NCBI RefSeq assembly: GCF_029962835.1
Contig: NC_080583.1
Coordinates: forward strand, 71,533,158 to 71,597,157
Direction: 5' to 3'
Source: Magnolia sinica
Lineage: Eukaryota > Streptophyta > Magnoliopsida > Magnoliales > Magnoliaceae
DNA length: 64,000 bases
A program made the position numbers and the translations under genes. The notes beneath the pieces were generated by a model. It was given only the letters and a program-made list of their open reading frames with translations. It did no database searches and was not told where the DNA came from. Of the stretch, positions 11,370 to 23,665 are shown piece after piece. Position 1 is the stretch's first letter, and every line of letters begins with the position of its first letter.

Positions 11370-12700
11370 GAAAATTTATTAAGACACCTGCCGAAAAGTA
11401 AGGAAAGAATACAACCCAGAACAAGGACTCGAAAAAAGACTAAAAATTAGTAGCCATTGCTGCATTTACATAAAGAGCCCAACCCAAAACAAGACTCTCA
11501 TTTCGAAAGCATCAGCCATTCCGCTCCCCCCATATTGACCAAAAAAGAGCCATGATAGTAAGTCCCAACACAGCTTTCCCAGATTTCCCTACTCCACCCC
11601 CATGCCAAGCACACAAAAGATCTTCAACAATCTTCGGCATCACCCAGTCAGTATGGAAAGATACAAGAAAAAACTCCCAAACTTTGTGAGCAAAGGGATA
11701 TTGAAAAAAGAAGTGATCAATCATCTCCACATTCTCCATACACATCAAGAAAACATTAGGAAGGACTAAAGATCTCTTTTGAAGATTATCAACAGTAAGG
11801 ACTCTCTTTCTTCCAATTAGCCAAACAAAAACCACAACTCGAAGGGGGTGAGGGGATGCCCAAGTTATGAGGCAGCTCGCTGATCAAACTGAAAAAAGGA
11901 TGAACAGAGAATTTTCCTGAGCAATGAGCAATCCAAATCATCGAGTCCTCTTCGTGAGAAGGACCTATATTCTTCAAACAATCCAGTAGCAACTCTTCAA
12001 TCTCCTCAACAGCCATATCCCTACAGGGAGGATTCCAAAAGACGAAACCTCCGCAAAATCAAGCAACAACAAGCTACAGAGATGAATCAGTCCGGAGCAA
12101 GATGAGCCATTCTTAGAAAAAGATCTTGAACCGCCCAATCGCCACACCAAACATCCACCCAAAAGTGGATACGATGCCCACTTCAAGCGAAAAGGCAATT
12201 CCTCTCTGAAACATATGACGCAATTGCTTTCCAAAGACTAGAAACTCGATATAAAGAAGAACTCTTCGCATACCAGCCTCCCTCCTGCATTTCATACATG
12301 CTCTCTATAATTTCCATGCTTCGTATCCAAGTGTCCAATGCCATTTCCCAATAAGCGCTAGGTTCATAAATCCCAAGTTTTTTTTATCCTAGTTCCAACT
12401 GTGGCAATCGGCATGCACACATCTTCCCATCTTTTGAAGATGAAACTTCCTTTCATCCTTGGTCCCTTTTCAGAAAAGGGAAATCTCTTCTTAGCTTTTC
12501 AAGTCTATCTAAGACCGATTTAGGACATTTAAAAAGAGACATGGAGTACAATAGCATGTTAGAAAAAAGTCATTTTAATGAGAGTCAAACAGTCTCCCAA
12601 GGAAAGGTATCGGCACTTCCAACTCGAAAGCTTCCTGTCAGTGGCCCATTTTTGTGTTTCTAGAACTTCGCAAACTCCACTCTCCTTCACAAAATTTGTC
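11303..12700 (-). mobile_element. L1-type LINE remnant (ORF2 C-terminal part), minus strand
   Basis: Read on the minus strand in several frames, the order matches the end of plant L1 ORF2: KLSSWKCRYLSLG (about 12640), RLRRDF, then LALIGKWHW (about 12340), GNRIHFW-like sequence and a zf-RVT zinc-binding segment. The last reads FVWLIGRKRVLTVDNLQKRS...MCMENVEMIDHFFF...HKVWEFF (11512-11835). Stops and frameshifts make it a pseudogene. On the plus strand the 3' end shows a T run at 11303-11311, the element's poly-A tail, next to a long GA tract. It lies 3' of the PPR gene and ends about 160 bp from its stop. Confidence 0.82.
11313..11364. repeat. (GA)n microsatellite
   Basis: About 26 uninterrupted GA units directly beside the poly-T end of the LINE remnant. 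Likely variable in length between individuals. Confidence 0.95.
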
Positions 12701-12862
12701 CATGTAGTATGGAATCATGCCATTCTTCATCATTCATTGTGCACATTAATTCAAATGCCTTCTTGCAATTGCTAGTAGTAAGTCCTTTAGCAGCATGCCC
12801 TATTGAGATCAAAAGTATTTACAAAAATAATTATCTTTTTCCTAAGCAATAATTGAGCTCCA

Positions 12863-15157
12863 TCATTCATACGTTGATGATGCCCATGACGTGTCTTTAA
12901 TTTGCACCCAACTCACCCCAGGTTCCTTCCTCTTTCCTTCATCTCTCATTTTGTTCCTCACCTTCTCGACATCATCCCACATGCCAAGTTCGGAATATAT
13001 ATTGGACATAAGTACACATGTTGCATTATCTTGACCTTCCATCCTAAAAACATGGTCGCTAGCAAGTTGTGCTAGCTGTGCATCCCCAGGAAGCTTACAA
13101 AACGCTAAAAATGTCTTCCATATCAATAAATCAGGCTCAAACGGCATTCTATCAATCAAGCATTTCGCTCTATCTAGCGTCCCGGCCCTACCAAACATAT
13201 CAACCATGCATGCATAGTGTTCCATGGATGGGATGATACCATGCTTATGGGTCATTGACTCAAAGATGCGGACCCCATCATCAACAAGCCCACAATGGCT
13301 ACAAGCCCATAACAAAGAAATGTATGTCACATGATTTGGCTTGACACCACACTCCTCCATTCTTTCCAACAATTTTAGAGCCTCACCACCATACCCATGC
13401 CGGGCACATCCCACAATAATTGTATTCCAAGAGACAATGTCTCTATTATGAAACTCATCAAACAATCTATAACTCTCCTCCAATGCTCCACATTTTGCAT
13501 ACATGTCTAAAAGAGAGCTCTTTGTGAATTCCTCATCAAAGATCCCATGCTTTATACAACACCCATGGATGCATCTACCTTGCTCCAAACCAGCTAAACT
13601 TCCACAAGCCTTCAAAATGCAAGAGAAAGTGAAACAATTAGGATGAACTCTTTCTGAACACATCATTTTAAAGAACTCAAGTGCATCTAAATCAAGGCCC
13701 AACTGACAAAAGCCCGATATGATTGTTGTCCACGAAACAACACTTCTCTCATGCATCTTATCAAAAAACCATCGAGCTTCCATGACTGCTCCCCCCTTGA
13801 TCAGACCATCCAAAAGTGCATTTTGCACCATTGGATCCAATCCAAAACCTCGCTTAATTGCCTGAACATAGACAATCCTTTCATATCCCAAACACGAACT
13901 CACTGCAACAATGAAAGTAGCAAGGTTAACTTCATAGCCACGACGATTCATGTCCATAAACAACCTCATTGCCTCATCAAAATTCCCATTTTTCCCATGT
14001 CCATGTATCATCGAATTATACAAAATGGTATTTCTTTCCAAAATGCTGTCAAACAATCTACAACTCACTTGAACACACCCGCATTTCATGTACATATCAA
14101 TCAAAGCAGTAGTAACCACCAAATCTCCCTTAAACTCAGATTTCTCTACAACTCCATGAAGAATTCTCCCCAAATTCAAACATTTTATACCACTACATGC
14201 TTTAAGAACACTTGAAAAGGTACACTCATTTGGTCTGAAGCCTTCCAACTTCAATTCTTTGAAAAACTCCAATGCAAATTCATCAAGACTGTTCTGTGAA
14301 AACCCAACAATCATCGCATTGTACAAAGCAAGATCAACCCATAAGATGCTCTCAAAAACCATTTCCGAACTTCCCATGTCACTGAATCTGCCATACATAT
14401 CAACAAGCGCTGTCCCAACAAAACAATCCATGTCCAATCCTACCTTCACACTGAAACAGTGAATTTGCTCCCCCATCTCTATTTCCAGATTCACACAAGC
14501 CTTGATCACGCTACAAAGAGTAAATTCTGTCGGCTTCAAATCAAAATGACACAGTAATTCCATGAACAACCCAAATGCTTCTTTATAAGAACCAAAGTTT
14601 ACGAGCCCAGAAATCATTGAATTATACATCACCAGGTCTCCAAATGGACACTGACTAAAAATCCAAAAAGCGGACTCCAAGTCACCAAACTTTGAGTACA
14701 TGTCAATTAGTGATGTTTTAACAAACAGGTCCGATTGAAAGTCTGAGGTTATCACCTGGGCATGGATTTGCTTCCCATAATCAACTGATTTCAGCTTCGA
14801 ACATGCAAGGATCAAACTTGAGAAAACGAATTCATTAGGACTCAGATCTTGCTTTTGCAATTGGGGAACAATATCAAAGGCCAAGTGAGGAGCAGCCGAT
14901 TGGGAATAGCCAGAAATCAAGGCGGAAAAGGAGACTAAGTTTCTCTCAGGCATTTCATCGAACAGTTTCTGGGCATTGATGAAATCCAGTGATTTTGAGT
15001 ACAGATTGAGGAGATGATTGAAGAGTTGCATTTCGGGTAGGAATCCGCATTTGATGACTTGGGCATGGATTGATTCTCCTTTCGGGAGAGATTTCCGGTT
15101 TGTGGAGCTCTTGATTGCAGAAATAAGGGAGGAACGCGTTGGTGTTGAGATCCTCAT
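12863..15157 (-). CDS. Pentatricopeptide repeat protein, PLS class, E subgroup, 764 aa, intronless
   Basis: One uninterrupted frame of 764 codons. From about residue 10 to 640 it is built of PLS-type pentatricopeptide repeats, recognised by recurring blocks such as SLLDMYAKCGALEES, NRDIVSWNTIIVG and GVKPNHVTYISLLWACS. The C-terminus has the E region (MPFEPDLLIWKTFLAFC, then GMWDDVEKVRNKMRDEG and KEPGVSWVQI) and stops shortly after, with no DYW deaminase domain. Proteins of this class bind specific organellar transcripts, mostly as RNA-editing site-recognition factors that need a partner carrying the DYW domain; the target cannot be read from sequence here. The Ser/Thr/Arg-rich start (MRISTPTRSSLISAIKSS) suits an organelle transit peptide; mitochondrion or plastid is undecided. 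The first ATG of the frame is used. No frameshift or stop breaks it, in contrast to its surroundings. Confidence 0.95.
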   Translation of the reverse strand: MRISTPTRSSLISAIKSSTNRKSLPKGESIHAQVIKCGFLPEMQLFNHLLNLYSKSLDFINAQKLFDEMPERNLVSFSALISGYSQSAAPHLAFDIVPQLQKQDLSPNEFVFSSLILACSKLKSVDYGKQIHAQVITSDFQSDLFVKTSLIDMYSKFGDLESAFWIFSQCPFGDLVMYNSMISGLVNFGSYKEAFGLFMELLCHFDLKPTEFTLCSVIKACVNLEIEMGEQIHCFSVKVGLDMDCFVGTALVDMYGRFSDMGSSEMVFESILWVDLALYNAMIVGFSQNSLDEFALEFFKELKLEGFRPNECTFSSVLKACSGIKCLNLGRILHGVVEKSEFKGDLVVTTALIDMYMKCGCVQVSCRLFDSILERNTILYNSMIHGHGKNGNFDEAMRLFMDMNRRGYEVNLATFIVAVSSCLGYERIVYVQAIKRGFGLDPMVQNALLDGLIKGGAVMEARWFFDKMHERSVVSWTTIISGFCQLGLDLDALEFFKMMCSERVHPNCFTFSCILKACGSLAGLEQGRCIHGCCIKHGIFDEEFTKSSLLDMYAKCGALEESYRLFDEFHNRDIVSWNTIIVGCARHGYGGEALKLLERMEECGVKPNHVTYISLLWACSHCGLVDDGVRIFESMTHKHGIIPSMEHYACMVDMFGRAGTLDRAKCLIDRMPFEPDLLIWKTFLAFCKLPGDAQLAQLASDHVFRMEGQDNATCVLMSNIYSELGMWDDVEKVRNKMRDEGKRKEPGVSWVQIKDTSWASSTYE

Positions 15158-15654
15158 TGCAAAAAGATCTCTGGACTACAAATGTTTGGGTACTCCAGCA
15201 AGTTACAGCGATTTTCTGCACCAATTACAAGCAGAAAAGCTGTTGACAGCAGCGGTACGTATTAAAATCAATTCATTTCAAATTTTTAGCATCAATATCC
15301 AAAAAAAAACCCCACAGAAGATTTTTTTTTTTCTTTTACTACGCTCACAGAGCATGACCATCCATCCATGCATACAGAAGCTGTACACATGGCATACATT
15401 CACATCAATCCATAACGTCCAAATTGCAAGGCCCGTGATGGATAATTCAAGAATCCAAATATTAAAATTTTAAAAAAAAAAATGTAAGTAAAAAAAAAAA
15501 AGATCTACTGTTCGAATTCAATAAACACACATATCCGTTGATCGGAAGATACAAAAATTCAATCAGAGATCTTTCTCAGAAGCCATTCCGAGAAAAAAAA
15601 AAAGGATCAGGAGATGGAACGAAAACGTACCTTTGAATGGTCTCTCTCTCTCTC

Positions 15655-15710
15655 TGAGCTAAAACCCTAAAAATGGTGGCTAAACCCCTTAAACCCTAAA
15701 CCCTGGAGCA
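15655..15710. promoter_or_regulatory. Telo-box-like AAACCCTA cluster upstream of the PPR gene
   Basis: The plus strand reads AAAACCCTAAAAATGG, then TTAAACCCTAAACCCTGG, within about 50 bp, roughly 500 bp above the PPR start. AAACCCTA telo-boxes are enriched in promoters of plant ribosomal-protein and organelle-biogenesis genes. Assignment to this gene is by position only. Confidence 0.5.
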
Positions 15711-15727
15711 AAAACGAAGAGCGGATT

Positions 15728-16260
15728 CCGTGTCACCCGCCACAAAGGGATATCCCTGTGGCACGACGTGGCCAAAGCTCCGTGGGGTCCCACCGTGGTG
15801 TATGAATCTTGTCCACGCCGTCCATCAGTTTTTCCAGCTCATTTTGGGGCATGAGCCGAAAAATGATGCAGATCCAAAACTCAAGTGGACCACACCACTG
15901 TTTTCAGCGGGGAATGAGCACTCACCGTTGAAAGCCTTCTAGCCCCGCCGTGATGTTTTATTTTCCATCCAACCTGTTCATCAGTTCGCATAGAATTGGA
16001 TGAAGGGAAAACACAAATATAAGCTTGATCCAAAACTTTTGTGGGCCCATGAAGTTTCAACGGTAGGCGTTCAATCCCCATCTTTTTATGTGGTGGGGTC
16101 TACTTGGGCTTTGGATCTGCATCGTTTTTTATCTCATGCCCTAAAATGATCTAAAATAAAATGAATGAACGGCGTGGATAAACCACATACATCACAGTGG
16201 GCCCCACATAGCTTGGCCACGTCGTGTCACAGGGATTTTTCATTCTGGCCGGTGCCACGG
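15728..16260. mobile_element. Foldback MITE with long terminal inverted repeats
   Basis: The two arms are near-complementary over about 130 bp: CCCTGTGGCACGACGTGGCC on the left pairs with GGCCACGTCGTGTCACAGGG on the right, and pairing continues inward through CCACGCCGTCCATC and TCATTTTGGGGCATGAG. The weaker outer part (CCGTG.CACC) sets the limits. No coding potential. The interior words CAAGTGGACCACACCA and GTGGGCCCA are shared with many other blocks in the window. It sits about 570 bp upstream of the PPR start. Confidence 0.75.
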
Positions 16261-16807
16261 CGATACGAGTTGACTCCCATGTAAGTTTTCCACCATTTAG
16301 AAAAATGGTGGTGATTCTTTTAAACGCATATGGGGAATATTTGTAAGGCAATCCAGACCACTCAAGCCGCCAACCCAAATAAAATAATTCACTGGAAAAT
16401 AAGGGCATAACTTTGATTTTTCTTTCACAACTTATACTCCAATTTTATTTTAAACCTACCGTTTCATGACCATTTATTCCATGGTTAGGATTACTTGATG
16501 GAACCCCGATGTTCATACGTTCATTGTAGGTGCACATCGCCTCATCATTGCCCAAGAAAATAAATTACCACGACTTTTTAAATGATGCAGAACTTTTCCA
16601 AGATTATAGTCTTTTTCCCTTTTGGTTTTCAATGTATTTGACGCAGAATTCAAAATTCATTTAGGGCGTCTTTAGCAGGCTGAATTCATCGGGATTAGGA
16701 GGGATGGGACCATTTTTAAGATAATGATGATGTTGTTGTTGTAGATGGGTTTAAGTTCCATGGTATTACTATATCCCAAGAAAGGTTTTGATGATCAGTT
16801 TTTTAGG

Positions 16808-16936
16808 TTGGAATATCCCAAGATCATGATTGTGATTGTGTTTGGATGTGGCATGGGATATCTCGGGCTTATGATTGTGATTGTGTTTGGAATATCCCAA
16901 AATTATGATTGTGATTGTGTTTGGAATATCCCGGAA
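16808..16936. repeat. Short minisatellite (GAATATCCC / ATGATTGTGATTGTGTTTGG units)
   Basis: Three copies of ATGATTGTGATTGTGTTTGG occur at about 16826, 16870 and 16905, each joined by ATATCCC or ATATCTC spacers. The spacing is irregular (about 35-45 bp). Confidence 0.75.
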
Positions 16937-17059
16937 TTAGGTACCGTGGTAAGCATGGCATCGGTTGAGAAGGTCATGGCTACAGCCATAAAGGGTCCAG
17001 CTTCGGAAGCTGGGATGGTCATGGCTGCAGCCGGAACAGGCTCAGCCTTGAAAGTCTGA

Positions 17060-20000
17060 AAATCAGGGGTCGAGCATAAACTCAACCCACGAGTTCCAAT
17101 GCATCACTTATGCAACATAGATAATGATGATTAAATGTTGTCTGTGTTAGTGCATTAATCATTAGTGGGATTATACCAAACAGTAATTCATACTCCAGAT
17201 CAATTCATATAACGCAAGCGGAAGACTGAAAAATGTATATAGACATGTAGGAGCCAAAAGGACCACGATCAGTCTCCAGAGTATGAATACATCACTGAGT
17301 CACCATATATATGTAATAGTTCAAAATAATTCAACTATAATAATTAACCCTGTAGCCCCATCGATCCAGATGGCCTAAGCGAAACCATCGGAGAATTACA
17401 TATATGAGAACTCATCCTGATCGTCATAGTAATCGGGCTCCGCCTCCTGAGTTTCATTGTCATCTACAACTAAGACAGAGTCTGGTGGGTGTTCAGAACA
17501 CCGTCCCAGAATGTGAGAGTGAGTGATCAACTCAGTGGAACCATAGAGCAAAGGTTAACGTGTTATCAATTCAGTCAAGCAGTAATGATAAAGCAGACAT
17601 ATCAGACATTCCTAGATACTCTTATTAATGCAAGGATGAAATGTAAGCATGATGCATGCCCTCGCCTACACTCCCTCGTGCGACACCATCTTACGGTTGC
17701 GGCATGCTTTCTTCCCTCTGTGCTCTTCAACCCGAGGCACATGCAGTGCGATGAAATGAGCGTGGTTACCGGGTTATTATTAGTCCCTTTCATACAACAA
17801 GATTAAGAAGCTAAGGTACCTCCCTTATATCAATTCTCAAACAATGATCCATTCTAGGGTCGTCAATCCTAGTAAATCTCATACGATGATACGGTTTTAA
17901 GTCGTTGCAAAGGGCTTGTCACCTTATCAGTGCAGGCCTAGTGTACTCTTGTTGCTACGTAAGGGCTTGTCGCCTCTACGCAATCTTAATGTACGCTCGA
18001 GGTCAATACAAAGGGCTCGTCACCTTATCAGTGTAGGTTGACAGCTCAAATACAGTATCCCATATCACCGTATTCGGCTCACAAGTCTGGGTTGCTCATT
18101 GGTCACTACGGGGAGGCTCGTCAGCCTAGCGTAGGCTGACAGTTCGACCACAGTGTCCCATACCACCATGCCCGACTCATGAGTCTTAGAGGATCGAGGT
18201 ACCAAGGTTTAAAAGAGTTTTCACTGGTGAGTTTGGTACCTTAGATTCAAGCAGCAGCGTCCATACATGGTGAACATATATCGGATCAATCGGGTTACTT
18301 GACGAGCTCGATTAGTACGAGCGCACGTTGAGTTGACCGACATGAAGTGCGTAAGCACTCTGTGTGGCCTAACCACTGCCGACATCCTAAGTATGGCTCG
18401 GATTCATCGATCACGTCCTATGTGGCGAAGCAACCTCAGCCACCTATTCAAAGCCTGTTACTGATTGCCTAGACTATTCCATAGTCCCAAACACATTCAA
18501 TGATAACAAATAATCATACAAGCTTATCAGAATAGTAATGGATCAACAATTCCAATCATACAAGCATGTGAGCATTTGATGGATTTTAACTTAAACATGA
18601 ATTCACACATATGCAGTCCCTAAGTAAAACAAACAAAGAATGTAAGTTACATGGAGAAAATCATACACATCGTTAAGATAGTTGAAAATTTCTTCTCAAC
18701 GCCCATATATCGTATAATATATTACACACTTGATCATTCAGACATTTCTACAAACACTTAGACTACACATTCCAACATACATGACGTATGTTGGTGATAG
18801 CACGTCTTAGGGCAAATCCTTTCGCCAAGGAGTTGTTACACATACAACTAGCACAAACACACGACAATTAATCATGGCAAACACACTTTCAAATTTCATA
18901 CGTATACGATACTTTCTACATATACATGGAATACACTAAACTCAATATAGTTCATATATATCAGAAACGCGATACAAACATCGCATTTGGCATGTGAAAT
19001 TGCACCCACATCAGTAATAAACCATTAACCGACATTGAAAGCCTTGAAAACCATAACCTATACGTTTATAGTCCGCACCTTTCGCCGGTAGACTCGTAAC
19101 GAACTCAGTTTTAAAGCTAAGTTTTTGTCTACTGTAGATTGGCAACCTATAACATAAATTAGGTTAGCTATTTCATAACTTACACTATCCGAAACCCCAA
19201 AATAGATTAGGGTTAGGTTTTCTTACCTAAGAACGGAATCGGAATCGCCTGTATAGCAATACAGGAGTGGCGGTTGAGTGCGTGGAGTAGTGGGATCGAA
19301 TCCCATGAAGAATCTCCAACTCTCACTCTCACTTCTCTCTTTTCCCTTCTCTCTCTCCTAGAGTTTTATCAAATTTGTATGGGGTGAGAGGGAGAGGGTT
19401 TAAGGTCCTTATATAGGCCCAGATATTGATGAAAATAACCCCGGGCCAAGGTATACTTAGGTTATATCCAAATATGGATTGTTTCGGTCCCGGAGCACTT
19501 CCGGTGGCCCCTTTTCCACGTGCGGTCAGACTTAAGCTCCCCGACCATGGATCTAGGTGTCAAGTCGAGTTTTCGGTCCGATCGGATCTACAGATCGGCC
19601 GTGGCGGACGTTCGATTCAACGGTCACGCACTCGATTAGGGCAACAAATACATCGACATGTGTAAGACATTTCTCTTAATCCGAGGGTGTATTTAGGTCG
19701 GATTGATGATCTGAATCCTTATATTTGGCCCACAAGCGACACGACTCGGATTACTAAATTAAATTTTATTTCTAAATATCTTCACGTTTCTCACACACTT
19801 TGCTCCGGCTCACATTTCTAGACACAATTAGGACTTAATTTATGAGATGGTTGTCAAGTCCAGAATGCGGTCATAACTCTATAGTTTCGGGGTAATCGGA
19901 CTTTCGACGTCCGGTTCAGGTCCGATATGGAGTTTCGGTGTGTTCCCGAGAGCAACCGAGTTTAGGACGGATTCTAGATTTCAGGGTAATGTAGCGTCAA

Positions 20001-20135
20001 TGATTTTGCATGTTTTGGGTCTTGCAGATCATATTTAAAGTGATTAGTGTTAATTTCACAAACACTCTAGTTTAGCACTTGCTAACATTAACCTAATTTT
20101 CTAAAGGTTTTGGTCCTGGGTAATTTCTGCCCGAG
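17060..20135. mobile_element. Unclassified insertion of about 3 kb, LTR-like, splitting a gag-type ORF
   Basis: The flanks 16990-17058 and 20138-20190 both match the same low-complexity coding segment (GGTCATGGCTGCAGCCGGAACAGGCT and relatives), so the block between looks inserted. It has no coding potential. It has degenerate internal repeats of AAGGGCTYGTCACCTTATCAG (17910-18130) with CACAGTGTCCCATACCACC-type words, and ends near CCCGAGGTGGTACGA. These look like long plant LTRs, so a solo LTR is possible, but I could not fix TG...CA ends or a target duplication. Confidence 0.35.
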
Positions 20136-21285
20136 GTGGTACGAAGGTCATGGTTGCAGTCGGAATAGGCTCAACCTAGGAAGTCTTCTTCTTCGGAGTC
20201 ACTTTCGTCCTCGGCTCGGATGAGAGGACTACGTCCATCGGAGGGCACGGCACGAACGACCTCCTCCTCTTCGAGCCGCCTGCCTCCATTCCTGTCCAAA
20301 GAAGAAGTCGGCTAAAGTGAAATCTATTGAACGTCAGAAAACAACCTTCGAGGACCCTTACCCCGCTTACCCAAAGCAAAGAGAGTGGGCTGGAGTCTGC
20401 AAAAACCGGACGACACCAGGTTCTCCCTGTTAATGAGTTCGAACCAGACGCATTGGTTCTCAACGAGTAACCTGGCTCAAGCGACCTGCTGCTTTTGGAG
20501 AGGAGAGAGTTCTGGGGCCCCTTTCGGCTGAGTTGTAAGAAGAGAGAGCTCGAGTTAGAACATGGAAGGACGAATCAAGTATATAGTACAAAGAAAAGGA
20601 GTACTCGACCTGGGTTGGCAAACTTTGTGGGGACCCGAACTCACAATCCGCCCAACTTGGAGGCAGGGGCCTCCCATTCCCCCGAGGCCCAAAACCACTT
20701 CTCTTTCCAATCTTTGATGGAAGTGGGAAGCTGGGTTATCGAGCTCGGGATACATGGGGTCTGACTGAGAAGTAATACCAGGATGCATCGGACTTGTCTT
20801 ACTTAGCCATGTACAGATGTAAGAACTCGTCTGGTGTCAGCCTCTGATTCTTCACCCAGGATCAGATGATGAAAGTGGAGACTAGGATGCGCCAGGCATT
20901 CGGGACCAACAGGCTCGGGGCCACTCTCAGGTGTGCGGTAATTTCATGCACAAATGGATGGATGGGGAGTTGAAGCCCGCACTGAAGGGCACTAGTGAAT
21001 ACGTTGATTACCCCTTAGCATGGGCACCTGCTTGATCTGTAGGAAAAGGAGCTCGGATGCGCATTGAGTCCGGGATATGGTAGTCTTCACGAATCCGGGC
21101 CATCTCAAACTCAACCAAAACTGAGCCCCCAGGGACCAATGACTTCGGTCTGCCACCCGATGGGCCAGCCTTCGACCGTCCTGCAGGATCTCTGAATGCA
21201 CTCTTCGACTTCTTGCCTCGGCTTGTAGTCCTCAGACCTGCAGTTCTCGGGGCCAAGGAGCTAAGTGGTATGGCCTCAAAGGGAC

Positions 21286-23665
21286 TAGAGGTGGGCATGT
21301 CGGGTCCGATCTGGTGGATCCAACCCGATCAGGCGACCCGATCAAGCCCGATCCGACCCGTTTCGAACAGAACCGATGGCCAAGATCGGGCCTGATCGAG
21401 TCTGTCCATCCAGATCCGATCATTTTTCGAGTCAGGTTTGGATAGTAGTCTATCCAAACCGATCCGATCCGAAAACCCGAACCGAAAGGATCCGAACCAA
21501 TCCAACCCGACCCGATCCAGAGCCAAGAGAAAGCAATATTCTTATGGCGTTTGTAGATAAGCTTAATATACTCCTTATAATATCTTCTGCCTGAGGAAAG
21601 GAGTACTTGTAATAGTTTATCATCAACCCTACTTCCTCTTCTCCATTCTCAACAAATGCTACTGTTGAGAAGGAGAGCAATGCAAGGAAGAACAAACCCA
21701 AACAACCCATCTCTCTCTCCACTGTCTGAGTTCTTCCTTCTCAGCATGTAAGGAGAAAGTGAAGGTTAAAGCATGCACGGAGTGAAAGTGAAGATTAAAA
21801 ATATAGAGAGTGCTCAGTGCACTTGAGTGACTGCACTTTTCTTTTTCTTTTCGTGCATTCACCTCACGAGTGGGATTAAGGATACATGTGAGGAATTAGA
21901 GACACTCATCAGTCTATCTACGTTGTGTGTATGGTTGTGTCTGAAATTATGGGCATATGATCATTGGATGGATGATATTTGTACCTAGATTTTGGACGGT
22001 TAATAAATGTCTATTGTTTTCTATACGTCTGATAAAAGTGGTGATTGGATTAGGTTGATTTTTGAGGTGGGGCATGTAAGCAGTGGGGTTTGTTTGATGA
22101 ACGTCTTCGATTATGTACACGTGAACTTCATTGTCTCGTGTGATTGAGGTAAGTGTAAGGAAAAGAACACTCGCTCGAGCACCCCTTAGAATTGCTCGAT
22201 CAAAGATTCAGAGGTGCACACTGGCTCCTCTAAAGCCTTTTCATTGAATGATTTAATTCTACACCATTGTCTATAGGACCCATATTGCTGTTTGTATGAA
22301 ATCAAGTCGGTCCATCTGGTGAGCCCTTCATCTTCATTTCTTGGATCAAAGATCAAGATGATATGATCTCATTTGGGCCCACCATGTTAAATCATGCCTG
22401 AAGTCTCTAAAACCATGTGGTTTGGCCCACTTAAGAGTTTTTAATGGAATAATTTTGATGTATCCATTTAAAATAATTTATCTTGTCTTATGAACGGATT
22501 GGATAAAATATGAAAACTATGTTGACCCTACAAAATCTGGAAGATTTTAATGGTAGGCATTTTCATTCCAACTGTTTCCTACAGTGTTATTCTCCTATAA
22601 TCTACATCGGAGTAATCTTCGGTCTATTATGTTATCTTGATGGGGCTCAATAGATGGACGGAGTGGATTTGGGCTCCATATCAAGATGTCCCCACATGCA
22701 ACGTTTGCAGAACATGGTTATTCAACAAACGTTGCGGAGGGATCGGACTTTTAAAAAGGTATGGAGAGAGAGCAAAGGACAGGTCAATTGATGAGGCCTT
22801 AAATTTTAGTGGACACCTGTCGATAAAGGACTGCCAACACCACCTAACCCGCGTCCGCATCATACGACCAGCCAGCCAATCTTTTCTTTTGCTAGACATT
22901 TGTAAGCTCACATGCAACTATCAACACACATCTCTACAGAGTTTCACATGTTTGGAATGAAATTTGAACCGTACATAATGTGGGCCCCGCCATTTAATAG
23001 CATGGATAAAAATATAAATGACCAATGTTCGGTGGACACATTAGAACATGTGGCGCATGCAATGCCCCATGCGGGTGCCTAGATAAAGTCCACTTGTGAG
23101 GTTTGCTTGCTCCATGCACGCACTCTTCACACGCACTGCACGTGCTTACTTGGAAATTTTATGAGAAATCGAAGCCGTTCAAAATGTGGAGCCCACCATG
23201 GATGAAACTCTGGTATCTCTAATCACCATAAGTACTTACTTTCACGTTGAATATGGACCACTAACAACCTTTTTCAGCCATCTACGTTTTTCATATAGCA
23301 CTGGCCCACCTTATATTGACTGGCCTGATTATCGTGCCACGTAATATCTACGTGGGGTCCACCATATGCATCGATAAACACAATTTTCGTGTTTGCACAT
23401 ATGTCGCATGTAAAGATCTGAGTGGAGATGGTGTGTGTGCAGGGAGATTACCATCCGATTCAACTCGTGCCCAATCCGATTCAACTCGATTTTTCTGACC
23501 GAGTCGGATACGGATCAAATCAGGCAATACAAATTTCGGCTCGATCCGAGTCAGGTGACACAGACTCGGTCCCGGATCGGTTCGAGTTTAGGTCAGGTCA
23601 TTGAGATTTCAGATCAGATCAACTTGGGCCAAATCCGATCTGACTCGGACCGATGCCCAGCTCTA
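21286..23665. mobile_element. hAT-superfamily non-autonomous element, 2.38 kb, carrying a host gene fragment
   Basis: The left end is TAGAGGTGGGCAT and the right end is ATGCCCAGCTCTA, a 13-bp inverted repeat with one mismatch of the TAGRG-TGG type usual in hAT. Both sides carry the 8-bp duplication AAAGGGAC (21278-21285 and 23666-23673), the length made by hAT transposases. Next to each end are degenerate runs of GATCCGACCCG-type words (21300-21520 and 23450-23640). There is no transposase. The interior holds a class III peroxidase fragment (21590-21710) and, around 22380-22580, copies of the dispersed GGCCCACC repeat. Confidence 0.8.
21590..21710 (-). pseudogene. Class III peroxidase first-exon fragment inside the hAT element
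   Basis: From an ATG at 21708-21710 (minus) the frame reads a signal-peptide-like MGCLGLFFLALLSFSTVAF, then EEEVGLMINYYKYSFPQAED and IIR, where similarity ends. The GL..NyY..tCPqaEdIIR pattern is the N-terminus of mature plant secretory peroxidases, most like the peroxidase-42 type with its acidic stretch before the GL. The conserved cysteine before the PQAE is phenylalanine here, so even this part is degenerate. No heme-binding or distal-histidine exon follows. It is probably a captured fragment, not a gene. Confidence 0.68.

Noticed and set aside
13751..14462. Plus-strand open frames opposite the PPR gene
   Set aside because: Antisense shadows of a well-supported 764-codon gene.
17906..18180. 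CRISPR-like or regulatory array from repeated AAGGGCTYGTCACC
   Set aside because: Spacing is irregular and the units diverge. This is a plant nuclear LTR-like block and does not fit a CRISPR array.
21213..21594. Open frames on both strands rich in Asp, Arg, Ser and Gly
   Set aside because: They arise from GATCCGACCCG-type subterminal repeats of the hAT element.
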